A stretch of DNA of 64,000 bases from Thermothielavioides terrestris NRRL 8126 (taxonomy: Eukaryota; Ascomycota; Sordariomycetes; Sordariales; Chaetomiaceae). The notes beneath the pieces were generated by a model that was given only the letters and a program-made list of their open reading frames with translations, searched no databases and was not told the DNA's origin. The stretch is from contig NC_016458.1 of assembly GCF_000226115.1 (NCBI RefSeq), positions 8,413,501 to 8,477,500 of the forward strand. The letters run 5' to 3'. This document shows, one piece after another, positions 1-11,559 of this stretch (positions within the stretch are counted from its first letter, which is position 1; each line of letters starts with the position of its first letter). The position numbers were made by a program, and so were the translations under genes.

Positions 1-1961
1 TAGAGAGAGAAGAGTATTAGAATAAAGTAGTAAGAAGGTTAGAGGAAGAAAATGGTTCTAGGATAGTAAAGAGAAGAGGAAGGCCTTAAGAGTTTAGGGG
101 GCGAATGCTCATTTCTAGCTAATTAGTAAGCGCTACGAGCTTTATCTGTTTTCTTTTACCTAGTTTAGGAAAGAGCTAAGTAGCCCTTCTACCTTCGAAG
201 GCTTGTCTACCCCTTTTTTTTAATCCTCCTACTAGTTCGTTTACAATTAACTATTTTTTCTACCTCGCCTATTGTACCTTGATTTTTTCTTACAATCGTT
301 TTAATCGGTCTAGATCTTTTTGCCTAGAGAGCGACTTTTCTTATAAGCTAATTTTTTATATACTATCGTAAGTATCGCTATAGGCTGTTGTAGAATTCTT
401 GATTTTATAGGGCCTATATAGCCCTAGGCCGATATAACTGCCAACCTAGGATAGAAGTAGCTACTTAGAGAGCTTAAGTTTTATATATTATAAAGTTCGT
501 AGAGGCCTACTAGCGATAGCGATTAGACGTAGTATTATACCTCCCTTATATAGCAAAAGCTAAGCTTAAAGATACTAGGCTACCTAGGTAAGACTAGCCT
601 TGAACTTTTCTTATTTTTATAGACTCCGAAGAAGTACCTATAAAATATAATTAATCGACGACCTAATTAGATCCTAAGCCCTTAGCTTAGCGTAAACCCT
701 AAGATTATAAAGTACCTATTCTTAGACTAGCTAGAGGGAAGGTCCTCAACAAATTGGTTTTTCAATATCTATTTTATAGATATAGGTATTTCGCTCTTCG
801 ATATAGAAGGTATATTATTTAATAAGGAATAGCTAGATTATAGAATGATCTTAGACGTTATATAGTTTTTCTTTCGCTTTTATAAGAACTATCTCTAGAT
901 CTACTTATAGCCGGTCTCAGACTATAGTTCTACGCCAAAGGAGTTCTACTAGTCTAACTAAAGGGTTATTGCTAACAATTGCCGTTTCTAGGTTTTCCTT
1001 TGCTTCGTTGACGGAAGGCATTAGGCAATTACGATCTTTGATTAAATTAGAGGTTAGCTCTACTACTTCGACTCTTTGTTTAAGAGCTTAGAGATATACA
1101 TCGATATCTTATTAGAGGTTTAGATCGCCTTTTAATCTATTTATAGGTTCCTTTAGATATAGCTATATAAGGAGGTTATCGTCTACTGCTTTTAGTAAAG
1201 TTTAAAATAGGAGTATAGATAGTTCACCTTTAAGTTTATATAGGCCTTTTTTAAGAACTTTAGCCTCGCCTTTTAGACGAATAGATATAATTTAGGCTAC
1301 TTTAGCTTTAGCTATACTAGGGAGATAGCGAAATAGTTGTATAGTAATGTATATTGTATTTATAGTTAGGAATTTATAGGCTAGCTCTTAGTACCTTTAA
1401 GGATTACCTACTTTGTACTAAAGTAGTCCCTTTACTACTATAGGACAATGGTAAGACGTATAAGCTCCCTCTAGACCTATTGTCTTCGACCAAAGAGCCT
1501 ATATAGCTCGTAGTCTTAAAGTACAACGAAGATAAGGTAATCGAAGTCCTCTAGGCCAACAATGTATTTACGTCCGATGTTCCTAGACTCGATAACCTAC
1601 CTATATATCTCTACGACCACTTTAGCGACGTAGAACTTAGGATCCTAGCTATATACTTAGTGGTATTTAGGGAAGCCTAGCTCTTTGACTAGAGCGAGAA
1701 AGGAGTAATCACTACTACTATTCGAATTATCTTTGTACTTTAGTCAAAGAAGGACGTAGCCTACTAGATATACTACTATAGAGTTATAGGACTCCTACCG
1801 AATAGATAGCTAAGTAGCGTACTACCTTTGTAAGACCCTATAAGCGACTTTAGACGATAGCTATAGAGTACATTTCTAGTACCTAGTACTGTTTCGCCCT
1901 TCCAACTAGAGGACTAGCAAGCTACTTTAGGTCTACTAGCAGCATTTATAGAAGATTTTAA
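1..1961 (+). mobile_element. RIP-degraded transposon remnant with a Ulp1-like protease relic
   Basis: AT-rich DNA dominated by TA steps, with no open frame but long stretches that read as protein if TAG/TAA stops are taken as mutated Trp/Gln codons. Around 985-1090 the forward frame reads as a cysteine-protease-like block: a His followed by a mutated Trp, then AITIFD, then LYYFDSLFKSLE. This resembles the His and Asp region of Ulp1/C48 peptidases, which some fungal DNA transposons carry. The stop pattern is what CpA to TpA RIP gives. The left edge lies outside the window and no terminal repeats are visible. The element class is not determined and the Ulp1 match is from pattern recognition only. 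Confidence 0.5.
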
Positions 1962-4260
1962 CAATATATTAACTTAATAGAATATTGAAGCTAAGATTAT
2001 AGAGATTACTACGCTATAAGCGACTACGATATAAAAGTTTGTTGATGCCCCTATAGATAAGATGGACTAGGAGCGTCTCCTTAGTAGTAACCTAGTCAAA
2101 GACCTTAGGGCACTAGTATAGGTAGTCCTTAAGAAGATAGTACTCGATCTCTATCTCTAGGAAGAGAAGACGCTCGTCTATACGTTTATAAGGAGGCTAG
2201 ACTACCTTAAGATACTTTATACACTAGTATAGAAGTATCTTTAGGTATATAGATCACCTATATTATCTAGCTAGACATCACCTTCAATATAGCACTATAG
2301 TAAACGCCTTTATAAGGAGCCTACGAAGCTTAGACGTCTATTTCGCCTACTACTATACGACTTATACGACTATACCTTCGTTTATAGGTATAAGTATCTA
2401 GTATAGTAGCAAGGCTAGGACGTATATATCAAGGAGATAGAGGAGTATAAAAGATAGTAGGATTAGCTACTATAGCCAACTAGACCTTTATAAGCTGAGC
2501 GAGCTATATATAGGGAGTAGTTTAAGGAGTAGCGACGATAAGAAGTACCTACTAAAAGAGCTTTTAAAGTACGAACTTACCTATAGAAGTATATAGCAAG
2601 CTTAAAAGGGAAGTGTAGATTAGGGTAATGGACTACCTAGATATAGGGGGACCTAGTTTTTCTACTTTTCTATTTGTCTTAGAGCGTTGTATTTATTGTT
2701 AAGGGGTCTAGCCCTCTAATTATATATATTTAAGTAGGCTAAGCCTATCTTCTTTATTATTAAGTAAGACATTAAGTAGTTGTCAATATATATTCGTTGA
2801 TACTACGTTAGTAGTCCTCTTTCTTCTAAGAAGACTATTGAGCCTCTCCTTTCGTTGTTCTACCTCTATCTAAACAGTAGGTATTCAAGCTATTAAGCTC
2901 TAACTATATTCTTATTGTCTTTTATCTTTCTGCTATATCCCACTAGATATATCTAAGCTATATATCTTCCTCTTAGGAGACATCCTTCCTACTACTCGAT
3001 ACGTACTATCTTTATCCGTCTAGAGGTACATTGTATTCCTTTAAGAACTATCTTATACGCCTGATCCTAGGTGTAGTGGGGTAGGTTAGTGTGGAGGTTT
3101 TGCACCATTTCAATATATTAACCTAGTAGAATGTTGAAGCTAAGATTATAGAGATTGCTATACTATAAGCGACTATAATATAAAGGTTTGTTGATACCCC
3201 TATAGACAAAATAGACTAGGAGCGCCTCCTTAGTAACGACCTAGTTAAGGACCTTAGGGCACTAGTATAGGTAGCCCTTAAGAAGATAGTACTTAATCTT
3301 TACCTCTAGGAAGAGGAGATACTTGTCTATACGTTTATAAGGAGGCTAGACTACCTTAAGATGCTTTATATACTAGTATAGAAGTATCTTTAGGTATATA
3401 GATCACCTATATTATCTAGCTAGACGTCACCTTCAGTGTAGCACTGTAGTAAGCGTCTTCGTAAGGAGCTTACAAAGCCTAGATATCTACTTCGCCTACT
3501 ATTATACGACCTATACGACTATACCTTCGTTTATAAGTATAAGTATCTAGTATAGTAGTAGGGCTAGGACATATATATTAAAGAGGTAAAGGAGTACGAA
3601 AGACAGTAGGATTAGCTATTATAGCTAACTAGACCTTTATAAACTAAGCGAGCTATATATAGAGAGTAGCTCAAAGAGTAGCGACAATAAGAAGTGCCTA
3701 CTAAGAGAGCTTTTAAGGTATAAGCTTACTCGTAGGAGTATATAGTAAGCTTAAAAGGGAAGTGTAGATTAGGGTAATAGACTACCTAGATATAGGGGGG
3801 ATCTAGTTTTTCTACTTTTCTATTTATTTTAGAGCGTTATATTCGTTGTTAAAGGGTCTAGCTCTCTAATTATATATATTTAAATAGGCTAAGCCTATCT
3901 TCTTTATTATTAAGTAAGATATTAAACAATTGTCAATATACGTTCGTTAATACTATATTGGTGGTCCTCCTTCTTCTAAGAAGGCTATTGAGCCTCTCCT
4001 TTCGTTGTTCTACCTCTATCTAGACGGTAGGTATTCAAGCTATTGAGCTCTAACTATATTCTTATTATCTTTTGTCTTTCTACTATATTCCACTAGACGT
4101 ACCTAAGCTATATATCTTCCTCTTAGGAGATATCCTTCCTACTACTCGATATATACTATCTTTATCCGTCTAGAGGTATACTGCATTCCTTTAGGAGCTA
4201 TCTCGCGCGCCTGATCCTAGGTGTAGTGGGGTAGGTTGGTGTAGAGGTTTTGCACTATTT
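1962..4260 (+). repeat. Two tandem direct copies of a ~1,149-bp segment
   Basis: Copy A is 1962-3110 and copy B is 3111-4260. Both begin CAATATATTAAC and end in GGTTTTGCAC(C/T)ATTT. They differ mostly by C/T and G/A changes, consistent with RIP after duplication. In both, the first ~680 bp reads in one forward frame as a mutated coding tail (for example LFRLLLYDLYDYTFVYRYKY in copy A), so the unit looks like the C-terminal coding end plus 3' region of the upstream transposon. It could instead be a pair of long terminal repeats or a nested insertion; the abutting ends favour tandem duplication. Confidence 0.8.
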
Positions 4261-4467
4261 CAATAGACACGGATTAGTTAGAGAAATATAAGCAGGATAT
4301 AAACTAGTAGCTAGGCAGCTACTAATACGACGTAGGCGTAAGGACTACCGTATAGAAATTGTTAAGCGGTAGCAAAAGGAGTAACTTCTAAGCGCGGGAC
4401 CTACAGGTATCTGTAGGGACTATGGAAATTAGTCTTAGCGGGACCTCTTTAACGTCTATCTAGCCAC
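4261..4467. mobile_element. Transposon debris with one terminal-repeat fragment
   Basis: AT-rich sequence after the tandem repeat. At 4426-4451 it contains AATTAGTCTTAGCGGGACC followed by TCTTTA, the terminal sequence of the small inverted-repeat element found complete at 19105-19495, including its AACGTC flank. Its orientation is opposite to that expected for the left end of the neighbouring copy at 4468-4769, so it is probably the end of a separate broken copy. Confidence 0.5.
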
Positions 4468-4769
4468 GATCGCCAAGGCGTTTACGCTATCGCTAAGAGT
4501 TAGTTCGCCGGGGGTACAGGGGGCGGCGCTAGCCTCCCGCTAGTTAGGGTCTAGGTTATAGTTAGGGTATAGGTTATAGTTAGGGTGCGGGTTAACTTTG
4601 TTTTCTTTTTTTTCGATTTAGTTGAGGTTTCGTAAAGTTGTTGTTACGAGTCTTTACGACATCTCGTTGTTGGTGATACTCTAAGTTATAGCAGCCCTAC
4701 GTACCCTTGGCGATTTGTAATTTCTTGTAAGCGGCAACCTCCGAAATTAGTCTTGGCGGGACCTCTTTA
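4468..4769 (-). mobile_element. Truncated copy of a small inverted-repeat element (MITE-like)
   Basis: This is the reverse-complement relative of 19105-19495. Shared blocks are CGCCAAGG-GTTT, GTTAGTTCGCC, the GGCGGCGC block, the degenerate TTAGGG-like stretch (4541-4595), the TTTTTTTTCGATTTAGTTGAG block, and the right terminus ending CCTCTTTAGCCATA at 4755-4773. The left terminus is missing. It shows more TA-directed mutation than the 19.1 kb copy. No coding capacity is seen. Confidence 0.75.
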
Positions 4770-5132
4770 GCCATATCTATGTGGACAATGGCAGACTTCT
4801 GGCTTCCCGCCCATTGAGAAACGGTAAGTACACCTGAAGGTTGTGAGTGGGTCTACTGTGATACTGCGGGGTGTAGTCAGTACCTCAGGCGCGGAATCTT
4901 ATACCACAGTACGCATGGCTTGAACGACCATAACCAAAATCTCCTTGGTTTTATTTGGCTAAGTGAGCTGAAGGGAACCGTTGCTACACAGTACCTAGGT
5001 CTGAGCTCAGCGCAGAAACCTCCCTTCCGTCATTTCCACGAACAACCTATAATGGCCCAGCCCCGATCCTTCGGGTGACCCGCGGTGACCCACATCGGCT
5101 GCCGGCAGGGGTATTCACAGAAGAGGGTCCAG

Positions 5133-5163
5133 CCGAGGTAACGCCTGAAAAGGCTCACCTCGG
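5133..5163. promoter_or_regulatory. Inverted CCGAGG / CCTCGG pair upstream of the dienoyl-CoA reductase gene
   Basis: CCGAGG at 5133-5138 and CCTCGG at 5158-5163 lie about 250-280 bp before the predicted start codon at 5414. CCTCGG (either strand) is the core recognised by the FarA/FarB (CTF1-type) Zn2Cys6 activators of fatty-acid-utilisation genes in filamentous ascomycetes, and the downstream gene belongs to that pathway. A 6-bp motif arises easily by chance, so the link rests on the pairing, the position and the gene's function. Confidence 0.45.
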
Positions 5164-5413
5164 ACATGCCTTCACACGAACAACCGAACAAGACATGCGT
5201 AGGTGACGTGACACATGGGATGTCTGGAGAGCTACATATGAACGGCCGGCGGTAGGAGGCACCGCTGAATCCTCATACCGAAACCATCGAAACAAAGTAT
5301 CCTTTCTGAGGTTCCCAGGTCTGCGGTCGCAACGGCCTTCGCAACCTTCCTGCATCTGCGACAGCTCCCGTTCAGCGGCACCAACGGTTAGAGTTACACA
5401 GGATTGCTGCGCA

Positions 5414-6640
5414 ATGACGGTCCCAAGGTCGGAATATCTCAGCAACGTCTGGGCCGATGGCATTTTTGGTGCGTAGAATTTAGCCAGACCCAGAAGCGCA
5501 CCTCCCTCCTTGGGGGCCGATTTCACTAACACCATCCACTGCTTCGTAGCCGGCCGCGTGCTCTTCATTACCGGCGGTGCCGGCAGCATCGGCAGCGCCC
5601 AGACGCGGGCGCTCGTACATCTCGGCGCGAATGCCTGCATTGTTGGTCGCAGCGTGGAAAAGACCGAGGCTGCAGCGAGAGAGATCGCAAAGGTCCGCGA
5701 TGGCGCCCGCGTACTGGGCCTTGGCGGCGTTGATGTCCGGAACGTGAGTCCACTCTCTTTTCACTATCTGCGCAGATCCAAACACCGCCCTTCTAACCCC
5801 GCCGACAGTTCGAGGCCCTGAAAGCCGCAGCAGACCGCTGCGTGGCCGAGCTAGGCGCCATCGATTTTGTAATGTGAGCCCACTTCCTCTCCCTTTCCGT
5901 CCCTCGCCCCCACCTCCTCTCTCTCCTACCCGACTAACCAGTCCTTTCCCCTCCCCCCTCTCCCTCTCTCCAGCGCCGGCGCAGCAGGCAACTTCGTCGC
6001 GCCCATCTCCGGCCTCAGCCCGAACGCCTTCAAGACGGTGCTCGAGATCGACACGCTGGGCACGTTCCACACGCTCAAGGCGACGCTGCCGCACCTGCTC
6101 GCCTCGGCGGCGCGCAACCGGAACCCGTCGCCCTCGGGCCTCACCGGCGGCCGCTTCCTCGCCGTCTCGGTGACCTTCCACTACACGGGCATGCCGCTGC
6201 AGGCGCACGTGTCCGCGGCCAAGGCCGCCGTCGACGCGCTCACTGCCACCGCGGCCCTCGAGTACGGCCCCATGGGCCTGACCGCCAACTGCCTGGCGCC
6301 CGGCGCGATCGCGGGCACGGAGGGCATGGCGCGGCTGGCCAGCAGGCTGGTGACGGACGGGACGAAGGGCGAGGCCGACGCGGCGACCGCGACGGCCGGG
6401 CGCACCGTGCCGAGCGGGCGGTGGGGCACCGTGCGCGACATCGCGGACGCGACCGTGTTCCTGTTCAGCGATGCCGGCAATTACATCAACGGCACGACCA
6501 TCGTGGTCGACGGCGCCGGCTGGCGGCGGCCTGGGGAGAACGCGGTCGGCTTGGATCCCGATATGCGGTACCCGGATTTCTTGCTGAAGGGGGAGTTCAG
6601 TCGGCATGTCAAGGATGGGAGGCGGAAGGCGAAGCTGTGA
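5414..6640 (+). CDS. SPS19: Peroxisomal 2,4-dienoyl-CoA reductase (SPS19/DECR2 type)
   Basis: Four exons: 5414-5468, 5550-5743, 5809-5873 and 5974-6640, 326 residues. All introns are GT-AG and the frame is continuous. The enzyme is an NADPH-dependent short-chain dehydrogenase that removes double bonds at even positions during beta-oxidation of unsaturated fatty acids. The N-terminus RSEYLSNVWADGIFAGRVLF is typical of the family. The nucleotide-binding motif TGGAGSIG is at about 26-33. The segment TFHYTGMPLQAHVSAAKA lies at about 172-189, and GPMGLTANCLAPG follows. The last three residues are AKL, a type-1 peroxisomal targeting signal. The start is set by this conserved N-terminus; the open frame that begins at the second exon alone would miss it. 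It is convergent with the MFS gene downstream. Confidence 0.93.
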
Positions 6641-7051
6641 GATGAGAGGGTGGGTGGGCAAAGGGGTTGTGTATAGATGCTGATGCCGGGGCGAGCGCCG
6701 GGGCGGTCAGGTCTAGGCGGGCCTGAAGTGGAGAGCATTGTTGGTGGGTGGGTTGACGGACGCATGGTGGTGCACAGTGGAGAACTTGCATTGAAGCATA
6801 GCCCGCAGCTCACGATACCTCAGGCATGAAGCATCGATAATAGAGGTGTTATTCCGTGTGCGTCATCAGAATGCAACCCATTACGGTTCGAGATGACGGA
6901 CTCGACAGCCGAAGATTATATCTATGTATCTGCCCCTGTGACAGACGCGAAAGCAACCTGGACGTGACTCCCCCATGAGATCCAGCGACGGGACGAGACT
7001 TAATATAAAACCAAAACGATAAATCTAAAAGGTGTGCCCAAAGGGCTATCA

Positions 7052-8957
7052 TTACCGGACCTTGAACAACGCCAGCAAGTCATGGCGGTGGAAAAAGCTG
7101 CGGATCCGCTTGCCGAAGATATCTATTCCAAGGAGAAGCGATCAGCATTCTGTTCCGTCGCCGGCCGGTTGGCATTGACTTACACATCGGGATGCTGAGC
7201 AGGCAGACCACCAGCTGCACGGAAGCGACAACGTTGAACAGCGGCCTCGCCTTGGTCTGCGTCTCAACCAGCCAATCGAATGCCCTGAGCGTCAGGCCGA
7301 AGCTGAAGACGTTTTTGAAGATGATCATGCAGGTGAAGCCCTCGATGGCAAGGCCGCCTGTCATCGTCGTGTGGTCAGCATCGAACCCCGCGCTGGAGAG
7401 GCAATCCGACAGGGCAGGCACTCACGGTAGGCATCGACAATGTACAGGGAGCTCGCGACGGCGCCGATCACCATGCCGGCGACCTCGAGGGCGAAGAAGG
7501 TCAGCGGGACGGCGTAGTTGTACTTGTTGTACAGGAGCCCGTCGACGGTGATGCCCCAGCCGTACAGGCCGGCGCAGCCAAACATCAGCTGGGGGATGAC
7601 GAGCACGATGCGGAACTCGGGCTCGTAGACCCCGTTGTTCCACTTGGTCATGTAGCGGGCGGTCCAGTCGGACAGCACGCCGGCGACGACGAAGCCGATG
7701 ATGGCGCCGATGAAGGCGGCCGTGTACGCGTAGCCCGTCTGGACCTCGGTCCACCAGAGCGGCGTGGAGAGGAAGAACTGGGCCATGATGACGCCGATGA
7801 AGACGGTCCAGCCGATGAGCAGGCCCTGGGTGAGACAGGCCCAGAGGAAGGCGGGCTGCAGGAACAGCGGCAGGGGCCGCAGCAGCAGCTTCCAGAACTG
7901 CTCGTCGGTCTTGCGGCCGTTGAAGAGGGCCAGCGACTGCAAGTAGGTTGCCTTTGGCGGGACCGGCCGCGCCGCGGTCGCCGCGGATGCGTCGGCAGCT
8001 CCGTTGATACCTTGCGTGCTGCCGCCCGACTTCTCCGCGTCGTCCGTCACAGAGCCCCTGGGCTGTTCCGTAGTGGGCTTGTCCGTGCCCAGCAAGTCGA
8101 GGTTGAGCGCCGTGTCACGGCGGTAGGCTGTCTCCGGACAGAAAAAGAAGACAATTGGGATGCACACGCCGCAGAAGATAGCGACGAGGTAGAAGGTCCA
8201 CCACCAGCCGATCGCGTCGGTGATCTTGCCGACCAGGATGGGGGTGAAGAAGGCGCCTCCGAAGACGGCCAGGTTGGTGAAGGCCATACGGATACCGCGT
8301 TGCTGCGCCTCGTCAGTCGCCGGTCGCCTTCAGACAATAATAGCGGGAAGCATGGATTCCGTTCTTCCCATCTTCCGACACACTCACATGCACACAATAC
8401 AGGTCTCCCACGGCAGCATTGACGAGCGACTCGAACGGGGCGGTCGCGACGCCCTGGAAGACGCGCGACCACACCATGCTGGTGTAGTGGTGCCGCGACG
8501 CGCCGCCCCAGGCGGACGTGGCAACGAGCAGGATCGTGCCGAGGACGAACAGGTGGCGCTTGCCCCAGATGCGGCCCGAGGGCACGAAGACGAAGGCGGC
8601 GAGGCCGACACCCAGCAGGTACCAACCGGTCAGGGCGGCAACCTTGGTGAAGGGGATGCTGAAGTCGAAGGTCAGCGTCAGGGTGTTGGCGGCGAGGATG
8701 GGCCCCAGGCAGGTCGCGAAGATGGCGGTCATGGAGAGCATGAAGGTGATCAGATCGCGCTTCCACAGCGGCCAGTTCAGCGGGTCGTTCGGGTCGTCGG
8801 ACGGCTGCGGCACCAGGATGATGGGCACCGGCCCGCTGGTGTCGCACTTGAGGCCCTCGGCGCCGTTGGCCGCGTACTGCGGCCTCTCGGGGTCGTCGAA
8901 GTACCTCGTTGTCCCTGTAGCGAAAAGCGGAGCGTCAGCGGCAGGTTCGCGTTCGAA

Positions 8958-8988
<31 letters not shown>

Positions 8989-9064
8989 GGTCGCGCCGGA
9001 CGCAGCGGAACGCCGTACCTGGAACGTGGGCCATGGCCCGGTCCTCGAGAACGCCCAGGCCCAT
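7052..9064 (-). CDS. Major facilitator superfamily transporter, HOL1/HOL3-like
   Basis: Five exons on the minus strand: 9019-9064, 8388-8914, 7426-8302, 7184-7357 and 7052-7122, 564 residues, all introns GT-AG (104, 85, 68 and 61 bp). It is a plasma-membrane proton-coupled transporter; substrate unknown. The first exon encodes MGLGVLEDRAMAHVPG, typical of fungal HOL-like transporters, followed by DDPNDPLNWPLWKRDLITFM, the usual lead-in to helix 1. The exon 2/3 junction reads VHQRGIRMAFTNLAVFGGAF, the conserved loop between helices 4 and 5. A long hydrophilic central loop (PETAYRRDTALNLDLLGTD, then a Ser/Ala/Pro-rich part) separates the two six-helix halves. The C-terminus is short and basic (IFGKRIRSFFHRHD). 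Some HOL-family members move polyamines or cations, but nothing here fixes the substrate. Confidence 0.9.
8958..8987. repeat. GCCGGA x5 microsatellite inside intron 1 of the MFS gene
   Basis: Five perfect 6-bp units lie inside the 8915-9018 intron. In the reading frame they would encode Pro-Ala repeats, so a gene finder could wrongly keep this intron as coding. Confidence 0.9.
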
Positions 9065-10877
9065 CGTGGCGACGGCGGCGGCGGCGGTGAGGACGACTAC
9101 GGCAATGACGATGACAACAACGACAATTGCGACTTCGAGGGATGCGACGGGACTACACAGGTAGGCGTGTGGGTGCTGCGAAGGCGGATTGGCGTCACGT
9201 TGGTGGTTGGATCACCAAAGGAGCATCATGGCAGTGTCGGTGCCTCGCGCTGTCGTCGCGATTTCTCCAATGTGTTTGCCCTCCGGAAGCCGGAAGGGGT
9301 GGAGATGGTGGTGGTGATGGTGGTGGTGGTGGGTTGTCTTGGTGGTGGTCGTCTCCTGGGGCCGACAGGGATCAAATCAAAAAGTGTGACCTCACGCTGG
9401 TTGGTCGAAGCGATTCGAAGGGCAGCACTCGCATCCCGGACCGCGCGTCCCTGTGCATGTTGTGTGAGCCGTCGGAATGGGCGAGCAGGGATGCAAGCTT
9501 GGCAGCAGCCGGTCCGCCAAGCCAACCAGTGGGCATGCATGCAAGTGCTGGGGGCGGGGCAGCCACCAATCTTACGGCTAGTGCTTGGCCGGAGCTGGCG
9601 ATCCCAATGGCATTTCGCCGACGGCCCGTCTCGAAGGCAAGTCGAAACCGCCATTCAGATGAGAGTCAAAGAACGTGTCCCAATCGCCGTGGCAGCGCCC
9701 TTTTCCGCCCGATTTCTGGACGGCGCAGGCTGCCAATCGTCTTAGCTTTCTGCTGTTCTTAAAGGGAGTTTGCAGGCTGCCCCGGTCGCAGCAGCCGGTC
9801 CTGCGGGGATTGCCAATCTTCGAAATACCCGGTAACCCACTGCCAACAGCTTGAGGCCTGGATGGGGTTCTCGGCCGCTGGTTGGTGAACTACCAGGTAC
9901 TCCGGACCTAGTTCTAGCGTTAACACGAATAAGCCTGGGAAATATCAGGAGTTGACTGTAGGGGTTGTAGGCACTTCCACCCTACACTACACAGTATTGC
10001 ATACAGACTTCTTTGCGCCCCGGACTTGTGATACTCCATGTTGCCGATAGTCCGGGTTGTCGCGTGGCATCGGTACCGTGACTGTTTAGGGGGGAGGTGT
10101 TCGGGAGCTCCCTTCCCTTACCCATGTCTCACTTTTTGCGCGATGTTCCATGTAGTGTAACTCCGGTATGTACGGAAACATAACTACTCCTTCGTCAGCT
10201 GCACTGCAGGATGGAGCATATCCGACCTCGTGGGCTGCTTCGTCTGTTTCCCTTCTTTGTGTGTTCTCGACCCCCCAGGCGGCCATCCAGTAGGAGGGAA
10301 TCGCAGGAGGGGCTGCGGAAGAAGCCGCCAGACGGGACTGTGGATGGAAGTCTCCGAACCTCGGGGAAACAGCAGCGCTTGACCCCGATTCACCGCTGGC
10401 TGTCCCGGCACCTCCGGATGCAGCCACACGGGCTTGTTCGTGGCTGCGGTGCGCTCATCCTCACTTGCGACAAGCGGGCAGTGCCTCCATACGCTTAAAG
10501 TAAGTTACCTGGCGTAAGGTCCTAGTATGGTGGGCCTGGTGGGAGGGACTTGCCTTGGTCCCCGATAGTACACTACACTAGTGTAGTGCAGTGTACTGTG
10601 GTATGTGCACTAGTGTACGGGGATGCTCGCTGGAGCCATTGGCCCGGTTGGGTGTTCTCCGTAATTGGCAGGATCCGGGCGTTGCTGTTTGGGTTCCATG
10701 ACTGACCTGACCGGCCGGGGTTGCCTCCCGGCTTTCATGAATTACCAGGTACCTCCCTATTTAACAAGCAGGGGCCCATCCGCCGAACCTCCACCTCACC
10801 TGTCCGTTCTTGCGCCCTGGGAAACCGACTCGCATCCCATCAATTGTGCTCTGCTGTGGACATCTGCCACCGCCATC
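9065..10877. other. Intergenic region without a supported gene
   Basis: Upstream of the MFS gene (minus) and of the CFEM gene (plus). It holds GGT/GAT-rich low-complexity DNA at 9300-9360 and an 18-bp perfect palindrome at 10571-10588. Open frames here lack family resemblance and overlap on both strands. The last ~150 bp before 10878 is the likely promoter and 5' leader of the CFEM gene. Confidence 0.6.
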
Positions 10878-11559
10878 ATGAAGGCTCCTGCTGTTCTCGC
10901 TGCGCTGAGCCTGGCCGGCGCTGCCGTTGCCCAGCTCGATCAGCTCCCGTCTTGCGCCGTACGTCCACCCTTCTTCGGATGCGCCATACCAGCTTCGCTG
11001 CTCGGTCCCTGTGTCGCCGAACGCTAACTTGACGTGTCTCCGTGCAGAAAAGCTGTGCCGACAAGTTCCTGCAGGGCGGCATCGGCAACTGCGGCACTGA
11101 CCCCAAGTGCATCTGCTCAGACAAGAGCTTCCTCGGCAGCATCGCGTGCTGCCTGGCCGGCGTGTGCGACCCGCCCTCGCAGAGCTCGGCCGTATCCGTC
11201 GCCATTAGCGTATGTTCAAGCCCCTTTTTCCCCACCGCTTGTCTCTCTCTCCCTGTAGCCACGCGCCGGCTCGCCTCCCGTCCAGCATCGCCCGCCGACT
11301 GACAATGCCGCAGCTCTGCAGCGCCTTCCAGGTGACCGACCTGCCGACCGCGGTCTCGTGCTCCACCACCGCGCCGGCCTCGACGACCACCGGGGCCCCC
11401 GCCACCACGACCACCGGCTCCTCCACCCCCACTGCCACCGGCAGCGTCAGCCCTGCCACCAACGCGCCCTCGACCAGCACCAACTTCGGTCCGCGGGCCA
11501 CGGCGGCGGCCGGCCTTGGCGCCCTCGGCGGCTTCGTCGCCGCCGTTGCGATGCTCTAA
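10878..11559 (+). CDS. Small GPI-anchored CFEM-domain protein
   Basis: Three exons: 10878-10958, 11048-11209 and 11314-11559, 162 residues, GT-AG introns in phase 0. Residues 1-18 form a signal peptide (MKAPAVLAALSLAGAAVA). The CFEM domain follows, with Cys in the spacing SCA-KSC-NC-KCIC-CC-VC-LC-SC and the core PKCICSDKSFLGSIACCLAG. A Thr/Ser/Pro-rich stalk then leads to a hydrophobic tail (AAAGLGALGGFVAAVAML), expected to be replaced by a GPI anchor. CFEM proteins sit at the cell surface or in the wall; some bind haem for iron uptake, others act in adhesion or in host interaction. An Asp typical of haem binders cannot be assigned securely here, so the role is open. Confidence 0.93.

Noticed and set aside
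1..4800. Telomere or subtelomere at the left edge
   Set aside because: The TTAGGG-like stretch at 4541-4595 is degenerate, lies inside a transposable element copy and is not terminal.
5480..6661. 393-residue open frame antisense to the SPS19-type gene
   Set aside because: Arg/Gly-rich composition typical of the shadow of a GC-rich gene; it overlaps a well-supported spliced gene.
8047..8847. 266-residue frame overlapping the MFS gene on the same strand
   Set aside because: Out-of-frame reading of the MFS exons; the spliced frame gives transporter motifs instead.
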